In this document: piece after piece, positions 51,689 to 60,500 of the stretch | How the letters are laid out: the number at the start of each line of letters is the position of its first letter | Numbering within the stretch: position 1 is the first letter of the stretch | Assembly (NCBI GenBank): GCA_036387255.1 | Contig: DASVUC010000311.1 | Span: forward strand, 28,850-92,849 | From: DASVUC01 sp036387255 | Lineage (GTDB): Bacteria > Planctomycetota > Phycisphaerae > Tepidisphaerales > Tepidisphaeraceae | Length of the DNA: 64,000 nt | Direction of reading: 5' to 3' | Made by a program: the position numbers and the translations under genes | Notes under the pieces: generated by a model | The model's database searches: none | Seen by the model: the letters and a program-made list of their open reading frames with translations, nothing else | Told to the model about the DNA's origin: nothing

Positions 51689-53122
51689 ATGTCGACCGAA
51701 GCGACGGAACAGCCGAAGGACGTGGAGGATACGCCTCGTGGCAGGATCTGGCGCGCCGGCACACTCACGTACACCTCTGGCGGGCTGGTCGCGCTGTTTT
51801 TCTGGCTTTTGTGGGGCGACTTTACTATCAGCCTGAAGGACCGCTCGCTCACCCCAACACTTCAGATCATGCTGCGGACGTTTGAGGCGAAGGCGGTGGT
51901 CATCGCGCTCTTGCTCAGCTTTTTGCCGCCGCTGATTTCCATCTTTCTGATCCCGGTCGTCAGCTACAAATCCGACCGTCACCGCGGAGCCTGGGGCCGT
52001 CGCATTCCCTATCTGCTGATCCCGACGCCGATCGCGTTTGTCACGATGGTGCTGCTGGGCTTCAGTCCTGCGATCGGAAAGGTTCTGCACAATGCGCTGG
52101 GCGGCGAGCGGGCGCTGATGAGCGAGAACAGCTTCATCCTGCTCTGCATCGGCGTGGCGTGGACGCTGTTTGAATTTGCGAACCTGACCTGCACAGCGGT
52201 CTTCACGTGGCTGATCGCCGACGTGGTGCCGCGGCCGCTGTTCGGGCGGTTCTTCGGTATGTTTCGCGCGCTGAGCCTGATCGCGGGGATGATCTTCAGC
52301 TGGTATCTGCTGGGCATCGTGAAAACACACTACGCGATGGTCTTCCTCGCCATCGGCGCGCTCTACGGCGTCAGCTTCACGATCATGTGTTTGAAGGTGA
52401 AGGAGGGCGACTATCCGCCGGTGCAGCCCATGGAATCGAGCCTCGAGACGTCGCGGGCGCTCGCCAGCCGCTTCAGCGCGGTCAATGAGTATCTGCGCGA
52501 CTGTTTTACCCACCCGTATTACCTGTGGTATTTCCTGTCCATCACGCTGGCGCACATCGGATTTCTGCCGATCAATCTGTATTCGCTGATCTTCGCGACA
52601 TCGCTGGGGATGAGCGACAAGATGTATGGGCACTGGTCTGCGATCCAGCTCGGCTGCTCGCTGGTGCAGACGTATCCGCTCGGCTGGCTGGCGGACAAGA
52701 TTCACCCGCTTCGCGTCACCATCGGCGCGCTTGCGCTGTATGCGCTGTCGACGCTCTGGGCGTTTTTCTTCGTGCGGGATGCGTCGATGTTCGCCGCGGC
52801 TCATGTCATCTGCGGCACCATCTCGGGGATGTGGCTCACCGCGACTGCTCCCCTCGCTCCCTCCCTTCTTCCCAAAAGCAAGTTCGCCAGCTACTTCAGT
52901 GCGATGGGGATCTGCATGGCGGTGGCGGGCATGGTCATGGGACCTGTCGTCGGCAAGGCTCTGGATCGGCTCAATCCCGGGCGGAAGATCGAGAATTACG
53001 ACTTCCATACAATGTATCTCTGGTCCAGCATTTTGATGACGCTGTCGCTGGTGGTGACACTGATCGTCTACCGGAAATTCATGCAATATGGTGGACCGAA
53101 GCATTACGTTGCGCCTCAGTGA
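51689..53122 (+). CDS. MFS transporter, SLC45/GPH-like sugar symporter type
   Basis: A 477-residue polytopic protein with about twelve helices, for example SGGLVALFFWLLWGDF, AVVIALLLSFLPPLISIFLIPVV and LRVTIGALALYALSTLWAFFF. A loop between helices 2 and 3 has SDRHRGAWGRRIPYLLIPTP, matching the RxxxGRRRPxI signature of the sugar/proton symporters of the SLC45 and GPH families. Substrate is probably a sugar or oligosaccharide. Divergent from the CNNM/CBS gene with 105 bases between starts. G-ending codons are strongly preferred. Confidence 0.88.
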   Translation: MSTEATEQPKDVEDTPRGRIWRAGTLTYTSGGLVALFFWLLWGDFTISLKDRSLTPTLQIMLRTFEAKAVVIALLLSFLPPLISIFLIPVVSYKSDRHRGAWGRRIPYLLIPTPIAFVTMVLLGFSPAIGKVLHNALGGERALMSENSFILLCIGVAWTLFEFANLTCTAVFTWLIADVVPRPLFGRFFGMFRALSLIAGMIFSWYLLGIVKTHYAMVFLAIGALYGVSFTIMCLKVKEGDYPPVQPMESSLETSRALASRFSAVNEYLRDCFTHPYYLWYFLSITLAHIGFLPINLYSLIFATSLGMSDKMYGHWSAIQLGCSLVQTYPLGWLADKIHPLRVTIGALALYALSTLWAFFFVRDASMFAAAHVICGTISGMWLTATAPLAPSLLPKSKFASYFSAMGICMAVAGMVMGPVVGKALDRLNPGRKIENYDFHTMYLWSSILMTLSLVVTLIVYRKFMQYGGPKHYVAPQ

Positions 53123-53202
53123 CGGCGCGCTGCTCCAGGCGCTTTCGTCGGACCTCGTGCGGTCGAACTTGTAAAGAGACATGCTCCTCCCCCCTTCCCT
53201 CG

Positions 53203-54513
53203 CTAAGCACTCACGATGTGGTCTCGTTTTCCTTTCACGTTGCGCAGGGCGTTGCGGGAGTCGACGATGAGCTGGGCGCTGTCGGCGACTTGTTGCCAGT
53301 CGTAGGCGGCGTGGTGGGTGGCTACCAGAACGCAGTCGTATTTCCTGAGCGCCCCGGAGCTCAGGGTGATGCTTTCCATCTGGAGATCGTGATGCCGCAT
53401 CTTGTGGGTTTTGGCGACGTGGGGGTCGTGGTAGTCGACGTCGGCGCCGAGATGCTCGAGTTTCTCGATCAGCTCGAAGGAGGGGGATTCGCGGACGTCG
53501 TCGACATCCGGCTTGTAGGCCAGACCCAGCACGAGGATCTTCGAACCCTTGACGGCTTTGCCGCGGTCGTTGAGCGCCAGCGCGGTGCGGTTGACGACGT
53601 AGTCGGGCATGGAGCGATTGACCTCGCCGGCGAGTTCGATGAAGCGCGTCGCCTGCCCCACCTCTCTTGCTTTCCACGTGAGATAGAAGGGGTCGATGGG
53701 GATGCAGTGTCCGCCGAGGCCGGGGCCGGGGTAAAACGCCTGGAAGCCGAAGGGCTTGGTGGATGCGGCGCGGATGACTTCCCAGACGTCGATGTCCATC
53801 GCGGTGAGGACCATCTTCATTTCGTTGACGAGGGCGATGTTCACGGCGCGGTAGATGTTTTCCAGCAGCTTGGCGGCCTCGGCGACCTCGGCGGAGCTGA
53901 CCTGGATCACCTGCTTGACGGCTTTTTTGTAAAGGGAGAAGGCAATGTCGCCGGAGATCTTGTCGATGCCGCCGACGAGCTTGGGGATGGTCTGGGTGTT
54001 GAAGTCCTTGCGGCCGGGATCTTCGCGCTCGGGTGAGTAGGCGACGAAGAAATCCTGGCCGAGCTTCAAACCTTTCGCTTCGAACTTGGGGAGCATGACC
54101 TCGCGCGTGGTGCGCGGATAGGTGGTGGATTCGAGGACGATGAGCTGGCCGGGGCGGAGGGTTTTGGCGATGTCTTCGGCGGTTTGCTCGACGTAGGAGA
54201 GGTCGGGCTCGAGGTGTGTGCCGAGCGGCGTGGGGACGCAGGAGATGATGACGTCGGCCTGAGCGAGCTTGGAAAAGTCAGCGGTGGCGGAGAAGCGATC
54301 GGTGACGACCATCGAGCGAACCATGTCGGCGCCGAGGTGCTTGAGGTAGTTCTCGCCCTTGGAGAGAGCATCGATCTTGTGCTGGTCGACGTCGAAGCCG
54401 ATGACGGGGAAGCCCGCGGCGTGGAAAGCGTGGAGGAGGGGGAGACCCACGTAGCCGAGGCCGATGACGCCGATGACGGCGGAGTTGTTGTTGATCTTGT
54501 CTTGCAGGTTCAT
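53203..54513 (-). CDS. Nucleotide-sugar 6-dehydrogenase (WbpA/UDP-GlcNAc or UDP-ManNAc type)
   Basis: The enzyme oxidises the C6 hydroxyl of a UDP-sugar in two NAD-dependent steps to a uronic acid used in capsule or O-antigen. The 436 residues begin with the Rossmann motif VIGVIGLGYVGLPL (about 13-26); the catalytic Cys is Cys270 in GGHCIPIDPFY; KAVKGSKILVLGLAYKPDVDDVRESPS marks the C-terminal NAD-related domain. GGHCIPIDPFYL is typical of UDP-N-acetylhexosamine dehydrogenases rather than of UDP-glucose dehydrogenase. The start is ATG 54513 with AAGGA six bases ahead; an upstream in-frame start runs through 10-base repeats. Its C-ending codons contrast with the G-ending plus-strand neighbours. 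Confidence 0.93.
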   Translation of the reverse strand: MNLQDKINNNSAVIGVIGLGYVGLPLLHAFHAAGFPVIGFDVDQHKIDALSKGENYLKHLGADMVRSMVVTDRFSATADFSKLAQADVIISCVPTPLGTHLEPDLSYVEQTAEDIAKTLRPGQLIVLESTTYPRTTREVMLPKFEAKGLKLGQDFFVAYSPEREDPGRKDFNTQTIPKLVGGIDKISGDIAFSLYKKAVKQVIQVSSAEVAEAAKLLENIYRAVNIALVNEMKMVLTAMDIDVWEVIRAASTKPFGFQAFYPGPGLGGHCIPIDPFYLTWKAREVGQATRFIELAGEVNRSMPDYVVNRTALALNDRGKAVKGSKILVLGLAYKPDVDDVRESPSFELIEKLEHLGADVDYHDPHVAKTHKMRHHDLQMESITLSSGALRKYDCVLVATHHAAYDWQQVADSAQLIVDSRNALRNVKGKRDHIVSA

Positions 54514-54931
54514 GAGAGTCCTTGGCGAAAAATGAGGCGGTATGGTACCGGGAGGCGGGGCCGGCGTCATGGCGGGTTGGAACCGGCTGGAAGTCGAAAT
54601 TTGTTCCGTTTTGTGTCGTTTTGTTCCCTTTTGTATAGGGGAAGTCCCTATGTCGGAGTAAGACGGAGAGGTGGTGCGGAGGGGGGTTGGGGGGAAGACG
54701 TTGGAGTCATCGATCGTGAGCATCCTTTATTACCCGCGATGTTGCGCGGGAAGGCGCTGCGGCGCGCACGAAGAGGGGATTGGGGGGTGCGAGTGCGGGA
54801 TTTTGTGTTTTGGGGCGCTGCGCGCAGGGGCGGTTTTTGGCGCAATTGTGGGTTTGCTGCGGGTGTTGGTGGTAGTGTTAAGGTGGCTATGATGTGGGGG
54901 TTGTTCGAAGTTTGTTCCAGCAGGGGTTCTG
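54514..54931. other. 418-base divergent region between nucleotide-sugar dehydrogenase and LEGRR gene
   Basis: No protein gene is supported. It holds four tandem 10-base units (54600-54639), a hairpin ataggg-gaagt-ccctat immediately after them (54635-54651) and a G-rich stretch. It contains the promoters for both divergent genes, but I cannot locate either by eye. Confidence 0.5.
54600..54639. repeat. Four tandem 10-base repeats
   Basis: Exactly 10-base units, tttgttccgt, tttgtgtcgt, tttgttccct and tttgtatagg, follow one another. Spacing equal to about one helical turn puts all TTTGT blocks on one face of the DNA, as for a repressor or activator array. Confidence 0.8.
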
Positions 54932-57238
54932 ATGTTGTGGCGAGCAATGATGGAAGGGCTTGAGGGACGGCGGCTTTTGACTGCGCAGGTGGTGGGGACG
55001 TTTGGGTTCAAGGCGCCGTACCAGCCGGGGTATGAGGCGGATGTGGCGGTGACAGGGGAAGGGAAGCGGCTGGCGGTGGGGACGACGGTGGGGGAAAGCG
55101 GGACGAATGATGTGTTCGTGTCGCGGCACCGGGGGCTTAATGATCTGGATGGGTCGTTCGGCATTGGCGGGGTTGCGGTGTTGGACATGGCGGGAGGGGC
55201 GGATGAGGGGGTGGCGATTGCGGTGGGGCCGGACGGGAAGATCGTGGTGGCGGGCAGCGCAGGGCGCAATGACAAATCGGTGGGATTTGTGGCGCGGCTT
55301 AATGCAGACGGTTCGATTGATTCGACTTTCGGAACGAAGGGCGTCGTGACGCTGTCGCTGGATGCGAAGCTGACGCGGTTTTCGGATGTGGCGGTTTGGA
55401 ACAATAAGATCGTGGTGAGCGGGAGTGCGGCGGATCACATTGTCATCGCGCGGCTCAACGGCGATGGAAGCGTGGATAGCTCTTATGGCACAGGCGGCGC
55501 GACGATGTGGGGTGAGGGGAGCAACGCGCGGGCGGGGCAGATGGCGGTGACCGCCGACGGTCGGGTGGCGGTCGCGGGCTTCATTGCGCCGGCGTCTGGC
55601 GCAAACCAGATGGTGGTGCTGCGGTATCGGGCGACGGGTGTGCTGGATAATCGCTTCAGCGGGGATGGGGTGTGGTCGTTCGCGTATGGGAGCGTGTCGC
55701 GCGCGAATGCTGTGGACGTGGACGGCAGCGGCCGGCTGACCGTGGCGGGGATGGTGACGACGAAGCAGGGGAATTATCTGGCGGCGACGCGGTTGACCGC
55801 TTCGGGAAAAACGGACAAGAAGTTTGGCGGCAAGGGGTGGGTGATCGGGACGAAGTATCGCGGCGAACTGCTGACGATGACGAGGCAGGCCGACGGCACG
55901 CTGGCAGCGGGCGGGATGATCTTGCCGCTGAAAAAGAAGTATGGGTTGGTGGGCTTTATCGGGGAGAAGGGGTTGTCGCTGTCCCGGGAGTTCGGTCGGT
56001 ATCGTACGCTGGAGGGGAAGCCGGTGCGGGGAATCGCGGCGTTCAAGAAAGATCAGGATCCGTATGGCGACGATGTAGCAGTGACGAATCCGAAGGTGAC
56101 GCTGGAGTACGGGGACGGCGCGAGCGATACGGTTGTTCAGTCGGACGGGAAACTGGTGATCCTGGTGACGACGCACGGCGGATTTCACCTGAGGAGGTTG
56201 AATGCGGATGGGACGCCGGATCTGAGCTTTGGCATGGAGGGTTGGTCGGATGCGTATCTGCCTGCGAGTCAGTACAACGCGAATGGGCGGACAGGGGGCA
56301 TGCAACTGACCTTGCTGAGTGACGGGCGGTTTCTGGTGCTGGCGACTCGCACCCGTCAGATCTCGCCGTACAACGGCTGTGTTGTGGCGAAATACACAGC
56401 AAACGGCAAATTTGATCCTTCTTTCAATTCGGGCGAGCCGCTCCAGATCAACGGCGGAACCGATGACACGCGTCCGGACAGCCTGCAGGTGGCGCCAAAC
56501 GGGAACATCATCATCAACATTACGGATTGGCAGGGTGGGACAGAGACGCACGTGCTGAAGCCGGATGGGACGGAGACGAGCCTTGGGCTGGCGAGCGCGG
56601 ATGCAGAGATCATGCGGCAGCATCCGGAGGGTTATTTGTCCCACTACTTCGATCGGTTGTTCGTGGACGAAAGCGGCGGCTACCTGAAGACGGGCAATGG
56701 GTGGTCGAGTGGGCCGGAGGGGATTCGATTCGCGGTCCGCTACCACGCCGACGGGACCGTGGACACTACCTTTGGGATCAACGGCGTTCGGATTGAGCCG
56801 GATGATGATCCTCTGGGGCGGCTCCAGAATGACGGGAGCTATCTCAGGCAGAATTATCAGTCGTTCGGTGGGACGGCGATGGAACTGGTGCGGCACGATG
56901 CGCCGGGTCGATTGGTGGAGTCCTTTGGAACGGGTGGGCATGCGAAGATCGAACTGGCTCGCAGCGCATATCTCTACAAGAGCGTGGTGTTACCGGACGG
57001 GAAGATTGTGTGCGTTGCCAACTCATACGATCACACGGCTCCGGAGGGGCAGCGGTCGACGACCTACATCTTCCGATTAAATGCTGACGGCTCTTTGGAC
57101 GCGTCTTTTGGGCAGGCGGGGAAGCCGATTTATACATTTGTGGGAGGATTTGGGGAGCCGGCGATTCGCGGGGGGAAGTTTGTGATTGCGCTGTCGAAGG
57201 GGGAGGGGACGGATGAGGTGGTGGCGTTTGATCTTTAG
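54932..57238 (+). CDS. LEGRR-motif delta-60 repeat protein
   Basis: A 768-residue surface protein. Residues 7-18 read MEGLEGRRLLTA, the same N-terminal motif class as the RTX protein at 48990. The rest is built from repeats of about 50-60 residues with the pattern LNADGSIDSTFGTKGVV, GDGSVDSSYGTGG, LNADGTPDLSFGMEG, TANGKFDPSFNSG and LNADGSLDASFGQAG: these are delta-60 repeats, which form beta-propeller-like structures. No signal peptide or PEP-CTERM end is seen. Third codon positions are very rich in G. Function unknown; probably extracellular. Confidence 0.88.
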   Translation: MLWRAMMEGLEGRRLLTAQVVGTFGFKAPYQPGYEADVAVTGEGKRLAVGTTVGESGTNDVFVSRHRGLNDLDGSFGIGGVAVLDMAGGADEGVAIAVGPDGKIVVAGSAGRNDKSVGFVARLNADGSIDSTFGTKGVVTLSLDAKLTRFSDVAVWNNKIVVSGSAADHIVIARLNGDGSVDSSYGTGGATMWGEGSNARAGQMAVTADGRVAVAGFIAPASGANQMVVLRYRATGVLDNRFSGDGVWSFAYGSVSRANAVDVDGSGRLTVAGMVTTKQGNYLAATRLTASGKTDKKFGGKGWVIGTKYRGELLTMTRQADGTLAAGGMILPLKKKYGLVGFIGEKGLSLSREFGRYRTLEGKPVRGIAAFKKDQDPYGDDVAVTNPKVTLEYGDGASDTVVQSDGKLVILVTTHGGFHLRRLNADGTPDLSFGMEGWSDAYLPASQYNANGRTGGMQLTLLSDGRFLVLATRTRQISPYNGCVVAKYTANGKFDPSFNSGEPLQINGGTDDTRPDSLQVAPNGNIIINITDWQGGTETHVLKPDGTETSLGLASADAEIMRQHPEGYLSHYFDRLFVDESGGYLKTGNGWSSGPEGIRFAVRYHADGTVDTTFGINGVRIEPDDDPLGRLQNDGSYLRQNYQSFGGTAMELVRHDAPGRLVESFGTGGHAKIELARSAYLYKSVVLPDGKIVCVANSYDHTAPEGQRSTTYIFRLNADGSLDASFGQAGKPIYTFVGGFGEPAIRGGKFVIALSKGEGTDEVVAFDL

Positions 57239-57426
57239 GGTGGGCCGATAATGGGGTGAGTTGGTTATCGGGACGAGGGTGCGCTTGCGGGGTGAGGCGT
57301 CATCTCGGAAAGAGGTGAACGCCGGTTAAGTGGGGAAGTTCCTCCGACGATGAAGGCGGTAGCGTCTGTGCTGTTTGCGCGGATGTTGCGTTGCGCGTTG
57401 CGCGTGGCGTGGGTTGAGGCGTGTAC

Positions 57427-57465
57427 GCCCTCACCCCTGCCCTCTCCCGGGTACGGGAGAGGGGG
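57427..57465. repeat. Palindromic repeat family B, copy B2
   Basis: gccctcacccctgccctctc followed by ccgggtacgggagaggggga. First copy of a same-orientation doublet with B3, about 81 bases apart, upstream of the helicase gene. Confidence 0.88.
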
Positions 57466-57507
57466 AAGAGGCGTGCGGTGAAGTGAAGGTTCCTGATTTT
57501 GAGAAGA

Positions 57508-57547
57508 ACCCTCACCCTACCCTCTCCCGGAGTACCGGGAGCGGGGA
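57508..57547. repeat. Palindromic repeat family B, copy B3
   Basis: accctcaccctaccctctcc followed by cggagtaccgggagcgggga. Second copy of the upstream doublet. It ends 43 bases before the helicase start. Confidence 0.88.
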
Positions 57548-57590
57548 AGAAGGCAACGGTAGTGGAAGCAGCCGATTGGAGTGAAGCGCT

Positions 57591-60500
57591 ATGATCGAAC
57601 CGAATAATCCCATCCTGTCGAAGATGCTCGAGCGGTTGTTTGTGGGGATGATGGACGGGCCGTCGATGAATTGCCGGCCGCATGCGAGCCGGCAGCGGAT
57701 GGACCTGGTTCAGCTGGAGAAGCTGAAGGATTTGACGGGCGGGCAGATCCTGCTTTCGATCCTGCGCGAGGGCGAGGCGAAGCTGACGGCGCGGGTGCCG
57801 CTGCCGAGCCGGGCGCCGCATACCGCTGAATCGTCCAAGGCTGCGAAGGCGGAGGAGAAGGCGCTTCAGCATGCGTGGAGCGAGCAGTACATGGTGCGCA
57901 ACAAGCTGCGTTTGATCGCGGAAGATGCGCGCACGTATGAGCAGGACACGGGGGTGCATGCGCTTCAGATTGGGTTTCCGGTCATCAGCTTGCCGCCGGG
58001 CGTGTTTGGTGGGCGCGTGGGTGCGGGGAGCCGCAGGGTTCTAGCGCCGATTGCGTTTATCCCGGCGACGATGACGGTGAAGACGGGATCGAAGCAGGCG
58101 GTGGACCTGGGCCGCCGCGGCGAAGCGAATGAGAATTTGATCATCCCGAACATTGCGCTGCTGGCGTGGCTGGAGCAGCAGAGCGGGCGGCAGCTGCCGG
58201 ACCTGGAAGAGCTCAAGGGTGTGGATCCGTGGGGGCAGCTTTGCGAGCTGACGCGCGTGGTGGCGCAGCTGGTGGAGTGCTCGGTTCCGCCGGAGCTGGA
58301 TCAGGCGATGCCGGCGGAGATTTCGCTGGCGGCGACGCCGTCGAAGGATGACGGGTTGCCGATCATCGCGCCGGCGGCGGTGCTGGGCCTGTTCCCGACG
58401 GCGAATGAGGGACTCTTACGCGATACGCGGGAGATGCTGGCCAAGGGCGTGGCGGATGGGCCGATCACGAGCTTCATCCGGCTGGGCGTGACGCTGGAGA
58501 ACCTGGCTGCGCAGGCGGAGAAGGCGAAGATCGCGGCGGCGGCTGAGCAGGCGGTGAAGCGGATCTTCGCGGAAGAGCGGCTGATTACGGATGCGGATCC
58601 GTGCCAGGCTCGCGCGGTGCGGCTGGCGCAGATGTCTCGCGGGCTGGTGGTGCACGGGCCTCCGGGGACGGGCAAGAGCCAGACGATTACGAACATCATT
58701 TCCGATCACCTGGCGCGCGGGCAGCGGGTGCTGTTTGTGAGCGATAAGCGCACGGCACTGGACGTCGTTGCCGATCGACTCAACGTGCAGGGGCTGGGGG
58801 ATCTGTGCGCGACGGTGCACGATCCCAAGCACGATCAGAAGGAATTTTATCGTTCAGTGCGCGAGCAGCTCGATGGGCTGGTGGATGCGCCGCTGAAGCC
58901 GCGGGCTGCGGAGATCCTCGGACGCATCGATGCGGAGTTGCAGACGCTGCACGATGATCTGCTCAGTTATCACAAGATCCTTATTGGGAACAACGGCGGG
59001 CCGGGCTCGTTCCATCACCTGGTCGGGCTGTGGCTGAGCGAGATGGGCAACAGCACGCTGACGGTGGACGATCGGCCGCTGCGGGATTTGCCCGCGGGTG
59101 AGCTTGAGAAGCACACGACACGGCTGAAGGAAGTGCTGGAGCGCGGCGAGGCTGCGGGCTATTCCACAAACCAGTGGAAAGACGCGGCGGGCGTGGCGCT
59201 GGTGGATTTCCTGTCGACGTCAATGGAGTCTTATCGCAGCGCGATGAACGAGTGCGTGCGGGATGCCGAGGCGCTGGATGCGACGCGGGATCCGGTGGCG
59301 CCGGGATTTGATGCGGATGTGGACCTCAGCGGCGAGGCGGAGAGCCGCAAGCACCTGGCGACGCAGCTCAAGCAGGTGCTGAGCAAGATCAAGCCGGCGG
59401 ATGCGGCGGCGTGGTCGAATCGGCCGGACGGGGCGCTGGCTTCGGCGCGGGAGAAGATTGGATCAGCGCGGGAGTGGATCAACACCCTGCGGTCGCGGCG
59501 GCTGGATCCGACGCTGCTGGCGACGGCGCCGCGGCGGGCGAGCGCGAATCAGCTTCATCGCGACCTGGAGATCCTGGCGCACTACATCAAGACGTTCCAG
59601 GCCATGGTGGGCGATTTTGCCCGCGTGCGCCGGCTGGCGAAGGGCGCTGATGATGAGACGATCCTGAAGTGGATCAAGGCCGGTCGGAAGAGCGCGGCGA
59701 GTGCGCTGAAGAAACTGAGTGGCGCGACGAACCTGGTGAAGGCGGTCGACGCGACGACGCTTGATGCGACGCTGCTGGCGCGGTTGCAGCAGAACCCGAT
59801 CGATTCCAAGACGTTGATCGATTACCTGGCGACGCTGGAGGGTTATGCCCAGGGCGGCGGCAAGTTGTTTGGCATCTTTGGCGGCGGTGAGAAGAAGAAG
59901 GCGGCGGAAGGCGTCGCTCGTCACTTCGGTATGGCGCTGAGCAATCAGACCGCGGCGGAGCTGAAGGATTTCCTGTCCAAGCTTCAGCAGCGGATGGATC
60001 TGGCGTCGATTGTGTCGAGCGCGACGGGCGAGGCGCTGGACAATCCGCCGGATGATGAGCAGCTCATCGGGACGTTCAAGCGGACGTTCGCGGTGGTGTC
60101 GGCGCTGGCGGAAGAGAAGGGTGATGCGCCGGCTCGAAATGAAACGGTGACGGTGACGGATGAAGTCATCAGTGTGCTCAACGAGCAGATTGAAGATGCA
60201 TCGGCGCCGGCGGCGAAGATCCTGGCGGAGTATCGGCTGGCGTGCAATCCGACAGACGCGTCGCGGCTGGATGCGTTCCTGCGCGGGCTTGAGGCGCGGG
60301 TGCGCCTCACCCAGGTGCATGAGCAGCTGACGGAAGTGGCGGCGACGGACCTGGTGCCGGACGATGTGATCTTGAAGACGATTGAAACGCACGAGTCGTT
60401 GTTCGACCTGCTGGATGCGGTTCGGGCGGCGGGCGCTTCACCGAACGTGGCGGAAGCGATCCTGCGGGCGCTGGGCGATCCGGGCGCTTCGGCTGGCGTG

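Larger units (their letters stand above)
57239..57590. other. 352-base gap holding a family B repeat doublet
   Basis: No gene is supported. Copies B2 and B3 occupy 57427-57465 and 57508-57547. Nothing else recognised; the helicase gene follows 43 bases after B3. Confidence 0.6.

Noticed and set aside
51584..53677. Long N-terminal extension of the CNNM/CBS gene
   Set aside because: The extension is antisense to the MFS gene, has no domains, and family alignment places the start at GTG 51583.
54887..56941. 684-codon minus-strand frame opposite the delta-60 protein
   Set aside because: His/Arg/Pro-rich antisense frame without motifs; the plus strand has clear delta-60 repeats.
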